In this document: positions 27,153-35,963 of the stretch, one piece after another
Numbering within the stretch: position 1 is the first letter of the stretch
How the letters are laid out: each line of letters opens with the position of its first letter
NCBI GenBank assembly: GCA_965198565.1
Contig: OZ240665.1
Span: 2,356,001 to 2,420,000, forward strand
Direction of reading: 5' to 3'
DNA length: 64,000 nt
DNA from: LMUY01 sp965198565
GTDB taxonomy: Bacteria; Pseudomonadota; Alphaproteobacteria; Acetobacterales; Acetobacteraceae
The notes under the pieces: generated by a model
Databases searched by the model: none
What the model saw: only the letters and a program-made list of their open reading frames with translations
Told to the model about the DNA's origin: nothing
Made by a program: the position numbers and the translations under genes

Positions 27153-27867
27153 AGTCATCGAACTGATGCGCGAGCTCAAGCTGCTCGGCATGCGGGCCGC
27201 CTACGACGAAGTGCTGAGCAACGCCCTCAAGCGCCAGCACGCGGCGCAGGACATCGTCGGCAGCCTGTTGCAGGCCGAAATTGCCGAGAAGCAGGCGCGC
27301 TCGATCCGCTACCAGGTGGCGGCCGCCAAACTGCCGCTGATCAAGGAGGTCGCGGAGTTCGACTTCTCCGGAACGCCGATCAACGAGGGGCTGGTGCGCG
27401 ACATGGCCACAGGCTCGTTCCTGGACAGCCAGCGCAATGCGGTGCTGGTCGGCGGCACTGGCACGGGCAAGACGCACCTGTCGGTGGCGATCGCGCTCAG
27501 CTGCATCCGGCTCGGGCGGCGGGTGCGGTTCTATACCGTGATCGATCTGGTCAACCGGCTCGAGACCGAAGCCCGCACTGGCAAGACCGGACGGCTGGCC
27601 GAGCAACTCACCCGCCTGGACCTCGTGGTGCTGGACGAGCTGGGCTATCTGCCGTTCGCCCAGAGTGGTGGCCAGTTGCTGTTCCATCTGATCAGCCGCC
27701 TCTACGAGCAGACCTCGGTGCTGGTCACCACCAACCTGCTGTTTGCCGAATGGCCGACCGTGTTCAACGACGCCAAGATGACAACGGCGCTGCTCGACCG
27801 GCTCACCCATCACTGCGACATCATCGAGACTGGCAACGACAGCTGGCGGTTCAGGAACCGCAACTAG
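27139..27867 (+). CDS. istB: IstB helper ATPase (second IS21 type)
   Basis: This 242-residue AAA+ protein has Walker A VGGTGTGKTHLSVA near residues 109-122, Walker B LVVLDELGYLPF and the IstB C-terminal RLTHHCDIIETGNDSWRF. It is translationally coupled to istA by overlap, and both genes appear intact. Confidence 0.94.
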   Translation: MERHEVIELMRELKLLGMRAAYDEVLSNALKRQHAAQDIVGSLLQAEIAEKQARSIRYQVAAAKLPLIKEVAEFDFSGTPINEGLVRDMATGSFLDSQRNAVLVGGTGTGKTHLSVAIALSCIRLGRRVRFYTVIDLVNRLETEARTGKTGRLAEQLTRLDLVVLDELGYLPFAQSGGQLLFHLISRLYEQTSVLVTTNLLFAEWPTVFNDAKMTTALLDRLTHHCDIIETGNDSWRFRNRN

Positions 27868-27949
27868 CGCATCGCACACCGCAAGAGGGCAACCGGAAGG
27901 GGGTCACTTTTGGACGCCGGTGGGGGTCAGATTTGCGTGCTGTTTGACA

Positions 27950-29278
27950 GTCAGGCGGCTATGGTGGCGATCTCATTGGGTATAGCGTCGATAGTCGGCG
28001 GTATGAGTTCGGCCATGGCCTCGGTCTGCATGTAGCGGTGCTGGAGTTGCCACTCGTCGTTGGCCTCCAGCAGCACCGCGCCAATCAGCCTGATGATAGC
28101 GCCCTCGTTTGGAAAGATGCCGACGACGTCGGCCCGGCGTTTGACCTCCTTGTTAAGCCGTTCGATCGGGTTGGTGCTGTGGATCTTCACCCGGTGCTGG
28201 GCGGGGAAGTTCATGTAGGCCAGCACGTCGGCCTCGCTCTCGTCGATGAACGCACCGAGCTTCGGCCATTTGTCGCGGAGTTGGTCGGCGACGTGACGCA
28301 TGGTCTGGGTGGCGTTCTGATGGTCCAACTGGGTGAATGCCTGGCGAAGAGCGGCCGATACCATGTTCTGCTGGCCTTTCGGCACGTAGGCCTGTGCATT
28401 GCGCATCCAGTGAACGCGGCATCTTTGCCACGTGGAGCCCAGCACCCGGCGGATCGCAGCCTTCAGGCCTTCGTGCGCGTCTGAGATGACGAGCTTGGTG
28501 CCGCGCAGGCCCCGCTTGACCAGGCTCTTGAGGAACGTCGACCAGAACATCTCCGCCTCCGAAGGCCCGATGTGCAGGCCAACAATCTCGCGCTTGCCCT
28601 CGGTGTTCACGGCCACAGCGATTATCACCGCCACCGTCCTGATCTGCCCACCCTCACGCTGCTTGAGGTAGGTGGCATCCAGCCAGAGATAAGGCCAATC
28701 GCCGACAAGAGGGCGTTCGAGAAAGGCATTCACCCGATCGTCGATGTCCTTGCACAGCTTGCTCACCGTGCTCTTGCTGATCCCTGCCAGGCCCATCGCC
28801 TGCACCAGGTCATCCACCCGCCGCGTCGACACGCCGCCGATCCACGCTTCCTGGATTACCGCCACCAGGGCCTTCTCGGACGTCTTGCGGGGCTCCAGAA
28901 ACGGCGGGAAGTAGCTGCCCTGGCGCAGCTTGGGGATGCGGAGCTGCAGGCTGCCCAGCCGCGTGTCCAGCGTCCGGTCGCGGTAGCCGTTGCGATAGGT
29001 CGCCCGCTCGGCCGTGCGCTCGTGCCGTCCGGCGCCGATCAGCCCCTCTACGTCCGTCTCCATCAGCAACTGCACCACAGCCTCCGCCACACTGCGCAGG
29101 AAGTCGCCATCTCCGGCTTTCGCCAGCAGCTCGGCCAACGGTAGTCTGTCCTCGGTCATCGGGTCCTCGTCGGTTCAGGTTAGAGCCTCGCAACTCCACC
29201 TTAGCCAGCCGATCCGATGACCACCTCCGCCTACACCGCCGACGTCAGCGAAATTCCACCACGAGCACGGACGCTATC
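27950..29278 (-). mobile_element. IS256-family element, copy 2, truncated at one end
   Basis: This matches copy 1 from the transposase stop through the GATAGCG end (29278). The other terminal 50-odd bases, including the GATTGCGTCCGT repeat, are missing where the IS21-type element ends at 27949. Without that end the copy should be immobile. Confidence 0.9.
27951..29159 (-). CDS. IS256-family transposase (copy 2)
   Basis: The 402-residue transposase has the same protein sequence as copy 1, with all DDE segments. The gene is intact although the element has lost one terminal repeat, so it could still act in trans on copies 1 and 3. Confidence 0.94.
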   Translation of the reverse strand: MTEDRLPLAELLAKAGDGDFLRSVAEAVVQLLMETDVEGLIGAGRHERTAERATYRNGYRDRTLDTRLGSLQLRIPKLRQGSYFPPFLEPRKTSEKALVAVIQEAWIGGVSTRRVDDLVQAMGLAGISKSTVSKLCKDIDDRVNAFLERPLVGDWPYLWLDATYLKQREGGQIRTVAVIIAVAVNTEGKREIVGLHIGPSEAEMFWSTFLKSLVKRGLRGTKLVISDAHEGLKAAIRRVLGSTWQRCRVHWMRNAQAYVPKGQQNMVSAALRQAFTQLDHQNATQTMRHVADQLRDKWPKLGAFIDESEADVLAYMNFPAQHRVKIHSTNPIERLNKEVKRRADVVGIFPNEGAIIRLIGAVLLEANDEWQLQHRYMQTEAMAELIPPTIDAIPNEIATIAA

Positions 29279-29680
29279 TTCGGAGCCGTCTGCCCAGCTC
29301 GCGGGACAGGGGCCGCCCTCGTGCTGCCCTACGCCGACAAGGAAGCCATGACGTTGCACCTGGCAGAAATCAGCAAGGCCGTCGCACCCGGTGCCCATGC
29401 CGTCGTCCTTATCGACGGCGCCGGGTGGCACAAACCAGGCGGCAGGCTCAAACTGCCGGACAACGTCAGCACGCTCACCCTGCCGCCCTACAGCCCGGAG
29501 CTGAACCCCCAGGAAAACATCTGGCAATTCCTCCGACAGAACTACCTCTCCAACCGCGTATTCCAAACCTACGACGCCATCGTCACCGCCTGCTGCGCCG
29601 CATGGAACGCCCTCATTCATCAACCAGACCGCATCACATCCATCGCATCACGAGATTGGGCTAAACAGGTCACAGCCTAA
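29279..29680 (+). pseudogene. IS630-family transposase, C-terminal fragment
   Basis: The frame is open from the IS256 boundary and reads IFGAVCPARGTGAALVLPY, then HAVVLIDGAGWHKPGG and LPPYSPELNPQENIWQFLRQ, the second Asp and Glu regions of an IS630 DDE transposase. The N-terminal half is absent, replaced by IS256. It is a different IS630 lineage from the fragment at 23937. Confidence 0.82.
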
Positions 29681-29820
29681 TGCCGCTGGTATGAGTCCTT
29701 CGGGCTCGGCTGTGAATCCCCGAAATGCTGACGGTCGGCGTGCTAGCCTTGACCGGCGCCGGGCTGCTTCGTCAGACAGCGATGTTGGCCCGTGTGTTCC
29801 GGCGTGCAGAGGAGATGAGA

Positions 29821-30405
29821 ATGGCGCGATCCACCAAGACGACGCCGGCGAAACCGACCGCGGCTGCCAATACGCCGGTGCGCGCAAAGCGCCGGTCTGC
29901 TGCCGCTGACCCTGCGCCGACCGCAACGCCGCCGGCCAAGACAAAAGTCGGCCGATCTGTCGCTGCGCAAGCCGCCTCGAAGGTCACCGCTGCCCGAAGG
30001 AAGCCGGCAGCCGGCGCGGTCCCGGCCGCTGCCACGACGCGGGTGCCGCCGCCGAGCAAGGGTGAGTTGCGAGCGCAGATCGAGAAACTTGAGACCGCCA
30101 ATGCCGCGCTGAAGGCAAAGGGCCGCGAGGCGAACCGCGCTGCCAAGGCCGCCGCACGCCGCATTGCCGAACTGGAAGAGCAGTTGACCCAGCTCCACGC
30201 CGAGGCCGCGCGGAGTACAGCTCCGCCCGCGCCTCCTGTCGCCGAAGCGAAGATCGTCCGGCGCGGCAGGCCACCCGGACGCCGCAAGGCCATCGACGCG
30301 GGTGACGCAGTGCCGCCCGGTGTTGCCGTGCAGGATCCTGCGTCGTTGGACGAAGAAGCGGTCGCGGCCCGGCATGCGCTGGAGGAGAACCTTTCAGGTC
30401 GGTAG
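29821..30405 (+). CDS. Basic Ala/Lys/Pro-rich, histone H1-like protein
   Basis: The predicted protein has 194 residues. Residues 1-80 are low-complexity and rich in Ala, Lys, Pro and Thr, as in bacterial H1-like nucleoid proteins. Residues 80-130 (GELRAQIEKLETANAALKAK onward) form a likely coiled coil. The segment RRGRPPGRRK near residue 150 resembles an AT-hook. ATG 29821 has an AGAGGAG site 8 bp upstream. Probable function is DNA binding or compaction; I do not recognise a specific family. Confidence 0.6.
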   Translation: MARSTKTTPAKPTAAANTPVRAKRRSAAADPAPTATPPAKTKVGRSVAAQAASKVTAARRKPAAGAVPAAATTRVPPPSKGELRAQIEKLETANAALKAKGREANRAAKAAARRIAELEEQLTQLHAEAARSTAPPAPPVAEAKIVRRGRPPGRRKAIDAGDAVPPGVAVQDPASLDEEAVAARHALEENLSGR

Positions 30406-30673
30406 CGGAGCGGCGAGCGCGCGCTTGCCTGCTTACCGACATCACAGTCGAGCAATGCGTATGGCCGCCAACCTCGTAATTGGGTCAGCTGCTTTCGCCT
30501 GGCGATGTCGGCTTTGCGCCGCATCTCAGACATTCAGGCGCCTTGGCCAGGTTCCTGATAGCGGACGTCGACTTAGTTTAATCTCATAGACGCTTTGCGC
30601 CGCATCTCGGACGTTTAAAGGATTTTCATGGTTTCTTGAAAGCAGCCCTTGAGAAGTCCCGCGCTTTGGAAGC
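30406..30673. other. Convergent intergenic region with a direct repeat
   Basis: There is no gene. Two near-identical copies of CTTTGCGCCGCATCTC are found at 30512-30527 and 30593-30608, followed by the related AGACATT and GGACGTT; they lie 81 bp apart between the H1-like gene and the Argonaute gene. Function unknown. Confidence 0.45.
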
Positions 30674-32173
30674 TCATACGAAGTATCGGAACGACGTTTC
30701 AACCGGGTCGTCATCGCCGTATTCGTCCAGAATGCCGCCGACGCGGCGAGCGAAGGACAAGGACACCGGCCATTTCCCTCGAATATCGGCGGTGTTCCAG
30801 TTCATCCGAGTGAGATTTAGAACGTCCTGCGCGGCGGCGGCAGCGCTCTCTGTCCCGAGACAGCGGACCTCAAACGGCTGTGGCACGTGAGGACCCGGAT
30901 AGGTGCCGAGCTCCGGCATGAAACCGGATGTAAAGAGGAAAGACCGGTCGCGGCTAACCGTGCAGACCGTCCCGACCTTTGGAGGATATGCTCCGTATCG
31001 CAGCAGCCGGAATAGGCTTGGAACCAGCGTGACCATCGAAACGATTGGCGTGTCCTTGAGCGCGGCCGTGAAACCCGCCTGCTCGGCGGTGTCGAAATAG
31101 GATGTCTTGTGCAGCACGACCCGGAGGGGCGCTCCGCCCGTGCGCAGCTCATATTCTGCCAAGACGTTCTGGGCGAGTTCGAAGGCCTGTTGCTCAGAGA
31201 GATGTACGTTCCGCCCCTGTTCGGGCTCTACGGGAACCCCGTCACCGCGGATGGCGAATCCCTCGCCATCGCTCGAAAAGGCTTGGGCCAAGCTGGACCG
31301 GACAATGGCGCGCTGGGTCGTACGGAAATGGTGGAAGCTGATGCCAACAAAGCACGTGTCCGGCCCCGTTGGCGGCAGCCGCCAGGGGACGCCGCCCGCC
31401 TTGTAATAGAGGCCTACCGCGAAGTTCCAGGCTCGGGTCGCCGGATCCTGGTTCCTCGCCGTGTCGCTGAGTAGGGCATCCGTGACCAGTTGGATCGGCA
31501 GTCGGCTTCGAAGAGCGCGCGCCTTGAGCGCCAATCTGAGATCCCGCTTCAGGAAGTCCTCTGGCGTTTGCTCGATTTCATCGAGGACGTCGAATAGGTC
31601 AAGTTGATTGCTTGGGCGCGCGTGCCGGATACTCTTCGCGCGCTTGCGCTCGGTTTCGGTCACTTTGCGCTCGACCGAGCTGACCTTCTTAAACACATCG
31701 TCAGGGATACACACCAGGACAATGTCGGGACGGTTCAGGTCCCGCGATGCCAAGCGCGAAAGCGCCTCGGCGTAGAGATCGACCACGCGTTGGAACGCCT
31801 GGTAAGCTTCGCCTAGCAACGCCTGTTCGAGTTCGTCGTGGGTCTCTGAGCCGAGCGCGATCGAGGACACGTCGGGGGCGACCAGCTTCTTGTGAAACGC
31901 CTCCCCAAAGCCCGGAAAGGCCTTTTTGAGCAGGCTGGGTTCCCCCAGGATAGGAATCTCTCGACTACAGCGCTCCAGCCAGTGTCGCGCCGAGGCGACC
32001 TGTTGGGCCGGCCCGATGATCCCGACATGAACATGGTCCTTGCGAGCCGACCCAAACCGCAGGTCGAACGGGCCGGCAGAAAGAAGCCCGACTTTGGGAT
32101 CGGTGTGCGTGCTGGCGCCGCCAAACTGCAATCGCGGCGGAGACAGTTCGACGATGGAGAGCTCAATCGACAT
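30674..32173 (-). CDS. Short prokaryotic Argonaute (MID-PIWI)
   Basis: The 499-residue size and the lack of N and PAZ domains fit a short pAgo: a MID part (RPDIVLVCIPDDVF) and a PIWI part with CFVGISFHHF, LRVVLHKTSYFDTAE and QDVLNLTRMNWNTADIRGKWP. The first catalytic Asp of active PIWI domains is replaced (GIS instead of GID), as in catalytically dead short pAgos. ATG 32173 overlaps the SIR2-APAZ stop by 11 bp, so the two are translated together. Known short pAgos use RNA guides to detect invader DNA and signal to the APAZ partner. Several ATGs in another frame upstream are not used. Confidence 0.87.
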   Translation of the reverse strand: MSIELSIVELSPPRLQFGGASTHTDPKVGLLSAGPFDLRFGSARKDHVHVGIIGPAQQVASARHWLERCSREIPILGEPSLLKKAFPGFGEAFHKKLVAPDVSSIALGSETHDELEQALLGEAYQAFQRVVDLYAEALSRLASRDLNRPDIVLVCIPDDVFKKVSSVERKVTETERKRAKSIRHARPSNQLDLFDVLDEIEQTPEDFLKRDLRLALKARALRSRLPIQLVTDALLSDTARNQDPATRAWNFAVGLYYKAGGVPWRLPPTGPDTCFVGISFHHFRTTQRAIVRSSLAQAFSSDGEGFAIRGDGVPVEPEQGRNVHLSEQQAFELAQNVLAEYELRTGGAPLRVVLHKTSYFDTAEQAGFTAALKDTPIVSMVTLVPSLFRLLRYGAYPPKVGTVCTVSRDRSFLFTSGFMPELGTYPGPHVPQPFEVRCLGTESAAAAAQDVLNLTRMNWNTADIRGKWPVSLSFARRVGGILDEYGDDDPVETSFRYFV

Positions 32174-34982
32174 CGTCGAGCCCGCCTGCGCTCGGGTTGT
32201 CACCGTCGCGGCGCGAGCCCTCTCCGTCCTCGTTGTCGGGCTCGAGCGCGAGCGCCTCCAGCTCGGCGTCCAGCTTCTGGAGGTCCTCGTCGATTTCCGT
32301 GTCGCGCTGGGCCAGTTCGTCGAAGGCCGACACGTTGAACGAAATTGTGGGCATGCGGTGAGATAGCAGCACGAGGGGCGCGAACTGCGCGAGATCATTC
32401 TCCGAGCGGTGCTCCAACGCGAATAGGCCTTCGGCCTCGCCGGAGAGGATCGCGAGCCAGAACGAGACGTCTTGGAGAACGCTCGGATTGAAATCGCGCG
32501 CTGCGCGCCGGGTGGAGAGAGCGTTGGTCCGCTCTCGGCTGATCGGGTTGCGCACGCCGTCCCGGGTGAACGCGTAGCCGGGGGTCAAAACAACCGCCCA
32601 GTCCCCGCCGAAGCGCATGATCGAGAAGCTGACCGCCTTGTGCTCATAGTAAACGATGTCGTTAGATTCGTGCTTGGTGCGTGCTTTGACGACCGTTCGA
32701 GTCGCCTTGCGAAGACGCCCTTGATAGCTGACTTTCAGCTCGGGCTGGTCGCCCCGCGCGAAGTAGGCGCGCCGCCGGTCGTATTCGATTTGTAGCCCCT
32801 TGGTCTTTAAATGCTCGAAAAGCAGATCATAGAGCAGTTTGAGCGCTATTGGTTCGCCGCCCGGCAAAGCTATGAGTTCGTCGAAGTCCAAGGCTTCGAC
32901 CTCGCCCGGGTCGAACGGGGAAACCATCGCCTCGGCGAGCTGCTCCAGGTCATAGAGGGAGTAGAAACGGCCGTCGCTGACATGGCCCGGGGGGACCGCC
33001 AGACCCTCCGTGCCGCGATAAAAGGCTCGGTTCGAACCGGCGGTGGTGGCAGCGTGCCAGACCTTCGCCGGCTTAGTCTCGATCGGGATTAAATTGGACG
33101 AATATCGGACGGTTTCCTCGGCGATCGGGAGTGCAGTGTTGGTGATCTCGTCGACCGCTTCTGGCCGCGCCTCTATTGTGACCGTGAACTGAGCGTTGTC
33201 GGCGGAAGGCCCAAAAAACACCGACCCGTTGTTGTTCACGGTTGCCAGGACCATGTCTGACAGTCCGGATCCTCGGCGGTCCATCTGGCCCCCACCGTAG
33301 AACAGGTCCGATATAACGGGGTTGCGATAACCCTTGATCGGACTGGTTCGCTCCGCGATCGCGTCCTGAAAGGACTGCCCGCCGACCTGAACCGCGATCT
33401 CCTCAATGAGTCCGCCGGGGCTAATGACGGTGATGGATCTGGGCTCAACGACAACCTGGACGGCCTCGTCGCGGTCATAGTCGCGGTGCACGATCGCGTT
33501 GACGAGCATCTCCTTGATAGCGATGGCATTGTACGCGTTAACCGTGCGCGACACCTCAGCCTTGAGTCGGAATTGGAAATTGACCAGCGATAGGAGGTCG
33601 ATCAACTCGTCGAGTTGGCTCCAAAGATTGCCGGTGACGGTCCGGCGGACCGTGAATTCGCCATCACGAGCCGCAGGCTCCAGCTCGGCGTCTTCGCCGA
33701 AACGACCCCGCAGCCAGTGGCCAGGACCCGCTGCGCGGAATTCGACCCGAGCCTGAGGAAAGTTGATGGAGGGATTGCGCGAGAACAGGAGCCACCCGGC
33801 GAGCGTTGGCGCGAAGCTAGCGCCGACTGGCCGCACTAGGTCGAGCCGGTCGGTCATCTCCTCGAGCCAGGCAACGTCGACGTTTCCGGGTCTCCAAAGA
33901 TCAGTCCGGTCCGCATATTGGCGGAGGCGGGCTTGCAGCAGCGGCTGCTCGAACCCTGCCACGTCGAGATCTTCGAGCGGGCGCATGTCCGCAGGCATAC
34001 CGCCGACGCTGTAGCCGGAAGACCGGCGCGTAGGTCGAGCCCCGGCCGCGATCATGCTGGCCAGCAAATCCTTCTCGAACAGGTCATCGAAACCTCGGAT
34101 TGGCACGAGCTGGAAGTTGGAGCCGATCGCGTGCGCCAACTGCTCGACCCAAGCCGAATGAGGTCCGGCCAGGTCGTTCTCGAGAACGCACCAGTAGACG
34201 CCGTGGAGAAAGCCGTCGGATTTGGCCTGCGCCAGGAACAAATCATTCATCACGGACGCTTCGGCGCCTCGATAGCCGACTACGATGACCGGATGGTCGC
34301 GAAGCAGCGGTCGTAGGCGGTCGACCAGCAAGGGGTCGAGGGATTGAACCTCATCGGTCAGGTTCTTGTCCGTGTAGTGCTTTACGGACCCATGCAGGAA
34401 GACGAGCTGCGGGTCCTGGGGCGCTGAGTTGAACATCACGTAGTCGGCCGGGGTGCTGATGCTGACCAGACGATGAGGCCGGTTCTGCTGGATCGCAGCT
34501 CGTTCGAGGCACTGATCGAAGTTGGGGGTCAAGACGGTCGAGATCCATCCCTGGTGAAGGATCTGCGTCAGGGCAACGTAGCCTCGCGAGGGCGGCACCT
34601 CAATTGGGTTGATAAGCTTCTCAAAGAACTCGCGGCGATCGCTTTTCACCCCTAACAAGTTGTCGATGGCGTCAGGATAGAGATCCGCTGGGGAGAGATC
34701 TGGCTTGTACCACGGCTGACCAGTGAGCCACGGCCAGTAATCAGACCGACGGATAGTGAAATCGTCCGGATGACGCCCATTTTCTTTGCACCAGGCCCAG
34801 CGCGCTACCTTCTCAACCGTCTTGCCCGCGGCCGGGATACCGGAGGTGATCGAAGCGCCGGCGCCCAAGACAAGCACCGGTTCGGAGCTGTCCATCAGGA
34901 GCGATCTTAGCCTGCCAGGCGAAGACGTCCGCAGTGTAGGAAATTTCGACATCCCAGGACTGAGCGCTCCCGCGTAACTCAT
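32163..34982 (-). CDS. SIR2 / RecG-C-like / APAZ effector partner of the short Argonaute
   Basis: This is a 939-residue fusion. Residues about 30-310 are a SIR2 domain: NAD-binding GAGAS (40-44), TPNFD (152-156), FLHGS with the catalytic His at 197, VVGYRGAE. Residues about 370-620 resemble the RecG-C/HATPase_c_4 module (LAGWLLFSRNP, then KEMLVNAIVHRDYDRDE with the Glu and Asn of a GHKL N-box, then SPGG). Residues about 690-890 fit an APAZ domain, which binds the short pAgo. An acidic tail ends in a poly-Asp/Glu stretch. In SIR2-APAZ/pAgo systems, target recognition triggers NAD+ depletion and cell death. Start ATG 34982 or 34952. Confidence 0.84.
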   Translation of the reverse strand: MSYAGALSPGMSKFPTLRTSSPGRLRSLLMDSSEPVLVLGAGASITSGIPAAGKTVEKVARWAWCKENGRHPDDFTIRRSDYWPWLTGQPWYKPDLSPADLYPDAIDNLLGVKSDRREFFEKLINPIEVPPSRGYVALTQILHQGWISTVLTPNFDQCLERAAIQQNRPHRLVSISTPADYVMFNSAPQDPQLVFLHGSVKHYTDKNLTDEVQSLDPLLVDRLRPLLRDHPVIVVGYRGAEASVMNDLFLAQAKSDGFLHGVYWCVLENDLAGPHSAWVEQLAHAIGSNFQLVPIRGFDDLFEKDLLASMIAAGARPTRRSSGYSVGGMPADMRPLEDLDVAGFEQPLLQARLRQYADRTDLWRPGNVDVAWLEEMTDRLDLVRPVGASFAPTLAGWLLFSRNPSINFPQARVEFRAAGPGHWLRGRFGEDAELEPAARDGEFTVRRTVTGNLWSQLDELIDLLSLVNFQFRLKAEVSRTVNAYNAIAIKEMLVNAIVHRDYDRDEAVQVVVEPRSITVISPGGLIEEIAVQVGGQSFQDAIAERTSPIKGYRNPVISDLFYGGGQMDRRGSGLSDMVLATVNNNGSVFFGPSADNAQFTVTIEARPEAVDEITNTALPIAEETVRYSSNLIPIETKPAKVWHAATTAGSNRAFYRGTEGLAVPPGHVSDGRFYSLYDLEQLAEAMVSPFDPGEVEALDFDELIALPGGEPIALKLLYDLLFEHLKTKGLQIEYDRRRAYFARGDQPELKVSYQGRLRKATRTVVKARTKHESNDIVYYEHKAVSFSIMRFGGDWAVVLTPGYAFTRDGVRNPISRERTNALSTRRAARDFNPSVLQDVSFWLAILSGEAEGLFALEHRSENDLAQFAPLVLLSHRMPTISFNVSAFDELAQRDTEIDEDLQKLDAELEALALEPDNEDGEGSRRDGDNPSAGGLDDVD

Positions 34983-35622
34983 TCACCAAATTTGGGCGCC
35001 TCCGCCCTCTCCCAACCGCCAGCGATTTCAGCTCTGAGAGTAAAGTGTAACGCTTCCATGTAGCAGAACGGAACGTGAATACAAAGGGATGTTCAGCCGC
35101 TTCCACCGAGCGAATACGTAGCTCTGCGGCTACCCTATTGCTTATGTCGTCGCACCATCTGGTCAGCTGAGCCGAATGACGCACCCTGAATGGAATTCGC
35201 ATAGGTAAACGACACAAGTCGATTGCATTGCCGACAGTGGACGTCCACCTCTTTACGCGGTCCTCTCCACACCGGACTCTCCGGTTTCGGCCAATCAGAC
35301 CGCAAAGCCGCAGACGTACACGGTATCCGAACCGTGAATCGAAAGCGGCCGTCACGCGTTTTGCTACAAGTCAACGCTCTAAATAATCCCAATACTAACT
35401 CCCGAACCCCCCCCTTTTCGCGAGTTGAGGGGAGCAAATGGGCAGTTGCCGCAGTTGCCAAGGGTCTGGCAGACTCCAAACAGGCAATTCGGGCCAGGAA
35501 AATGGGCGGTCACAGGGCAGGGCAGGGGAGGTCAGCAGGGCGAGAAGCGTGCGTTTTCAGCGTGCTAGGCCAGCTTGGCTCGGCCCGGCGTTTTTCGTCA
35601 GGGGTGAACTCTGCCAGCCACG
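34983..35622. other. Region without a confident gene
   Basis: Minus-strand frames at 35135-35479 and 34813-35355 are open. The former contains VDVHCRQCNRLVSF, a possible Cys-x2-Cys knuckle, but coding evidence is weak and the latter overlaps the SIR2-APAZ gene. A degraded small gene that switches frame near 35150 is possible. The region probably also holds the promoter of the Argonaute operon. A run of eight or more C residues lies near 35407. Confidence 0.35.
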
Positions 35623-35958
35623 TCAAGACTCGCCGGGGCTGTCCGGACTGGTCATCATGTCCGCGAGGATCGGACCGAGATCCCGGTCCGTGCTCAGCAC
35701 CCGCAGGATGGTCGGCGCGGCCGGGTCCGCGACGTAAACCAACAGCAGGCTGTGACGCGGGATCGACCAAAAGCGAAACGGGTCAGGCAGCAGGTCCGGC
35801 CGGAGGCGGCCTAGCAGGGGCCGCGCTGCCAGACGATCGGCGGCTTCGAGCACGGACGTCAGCAATCGTTCGGCGACAACCGCGGCGGAACCGTGGTCCA
35901 GGAGCCAGCCGACAAGTTCGTCCAGATCAGCCTGCGCCTTTGGTGCGAAATGCCGCAC
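35623..35958 (-). CDS. parE: ParE/RelE-family toxin
   Basis: This 111-residue toxin-like protein reads FAPKAQADLDELVGWLLDHG, RPLLGRLRPDLLPDPFRFW, HSLLLVYVAD and ILRVLSTDRDL, the pattern of ParE/RelE plasmid-stabilisation toxins. It starts at GTG 35958, 5 bp after the antitoxin gene, the normal antitoxin-toxin order. ParE proteins usually poison gyrase; that target is inferred from family. Confidence 0.85.
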   Translation of the reverse strand: MRHFAPKAQADLDELVGWLLDHGSAAVVAERLLTSVLEAADRLAARPLLGRLRPDLLPDPFRFWSIPRHSLLLVYVADPAAPTILRVLSTDRDLGPILADMMTSPDSPGES

Positions 35959-35963
35959 CGATG

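Larger units (their letters stand above)
25534..27949 (+). mobile_element. Second, distinct IS21-family element
   Basis: The ends are TGTGGAACAGCGTGGAAA on the left and, read inward, TGTCAAACAGCACGCAAA on the right. Each is followed by subterminal GACCCCC boxes that recur at both ends (about 25555 and 25588; 27903 and 27929). It contains istA and istB on the plus strand. No matching target duplication is seen: the right end abuts a truncated IS256, the left end an IS481 stub. Confidence 0.85.

Noticed and set aside
34813..35355. A 180-codon minus-strand ORF overlapping the start of SIR2-APAZ
   Set aside because: Its second half is out of frame with the SIR2 N-terminus; no domain seen. The middle part is mentioned only as a weak possibility.
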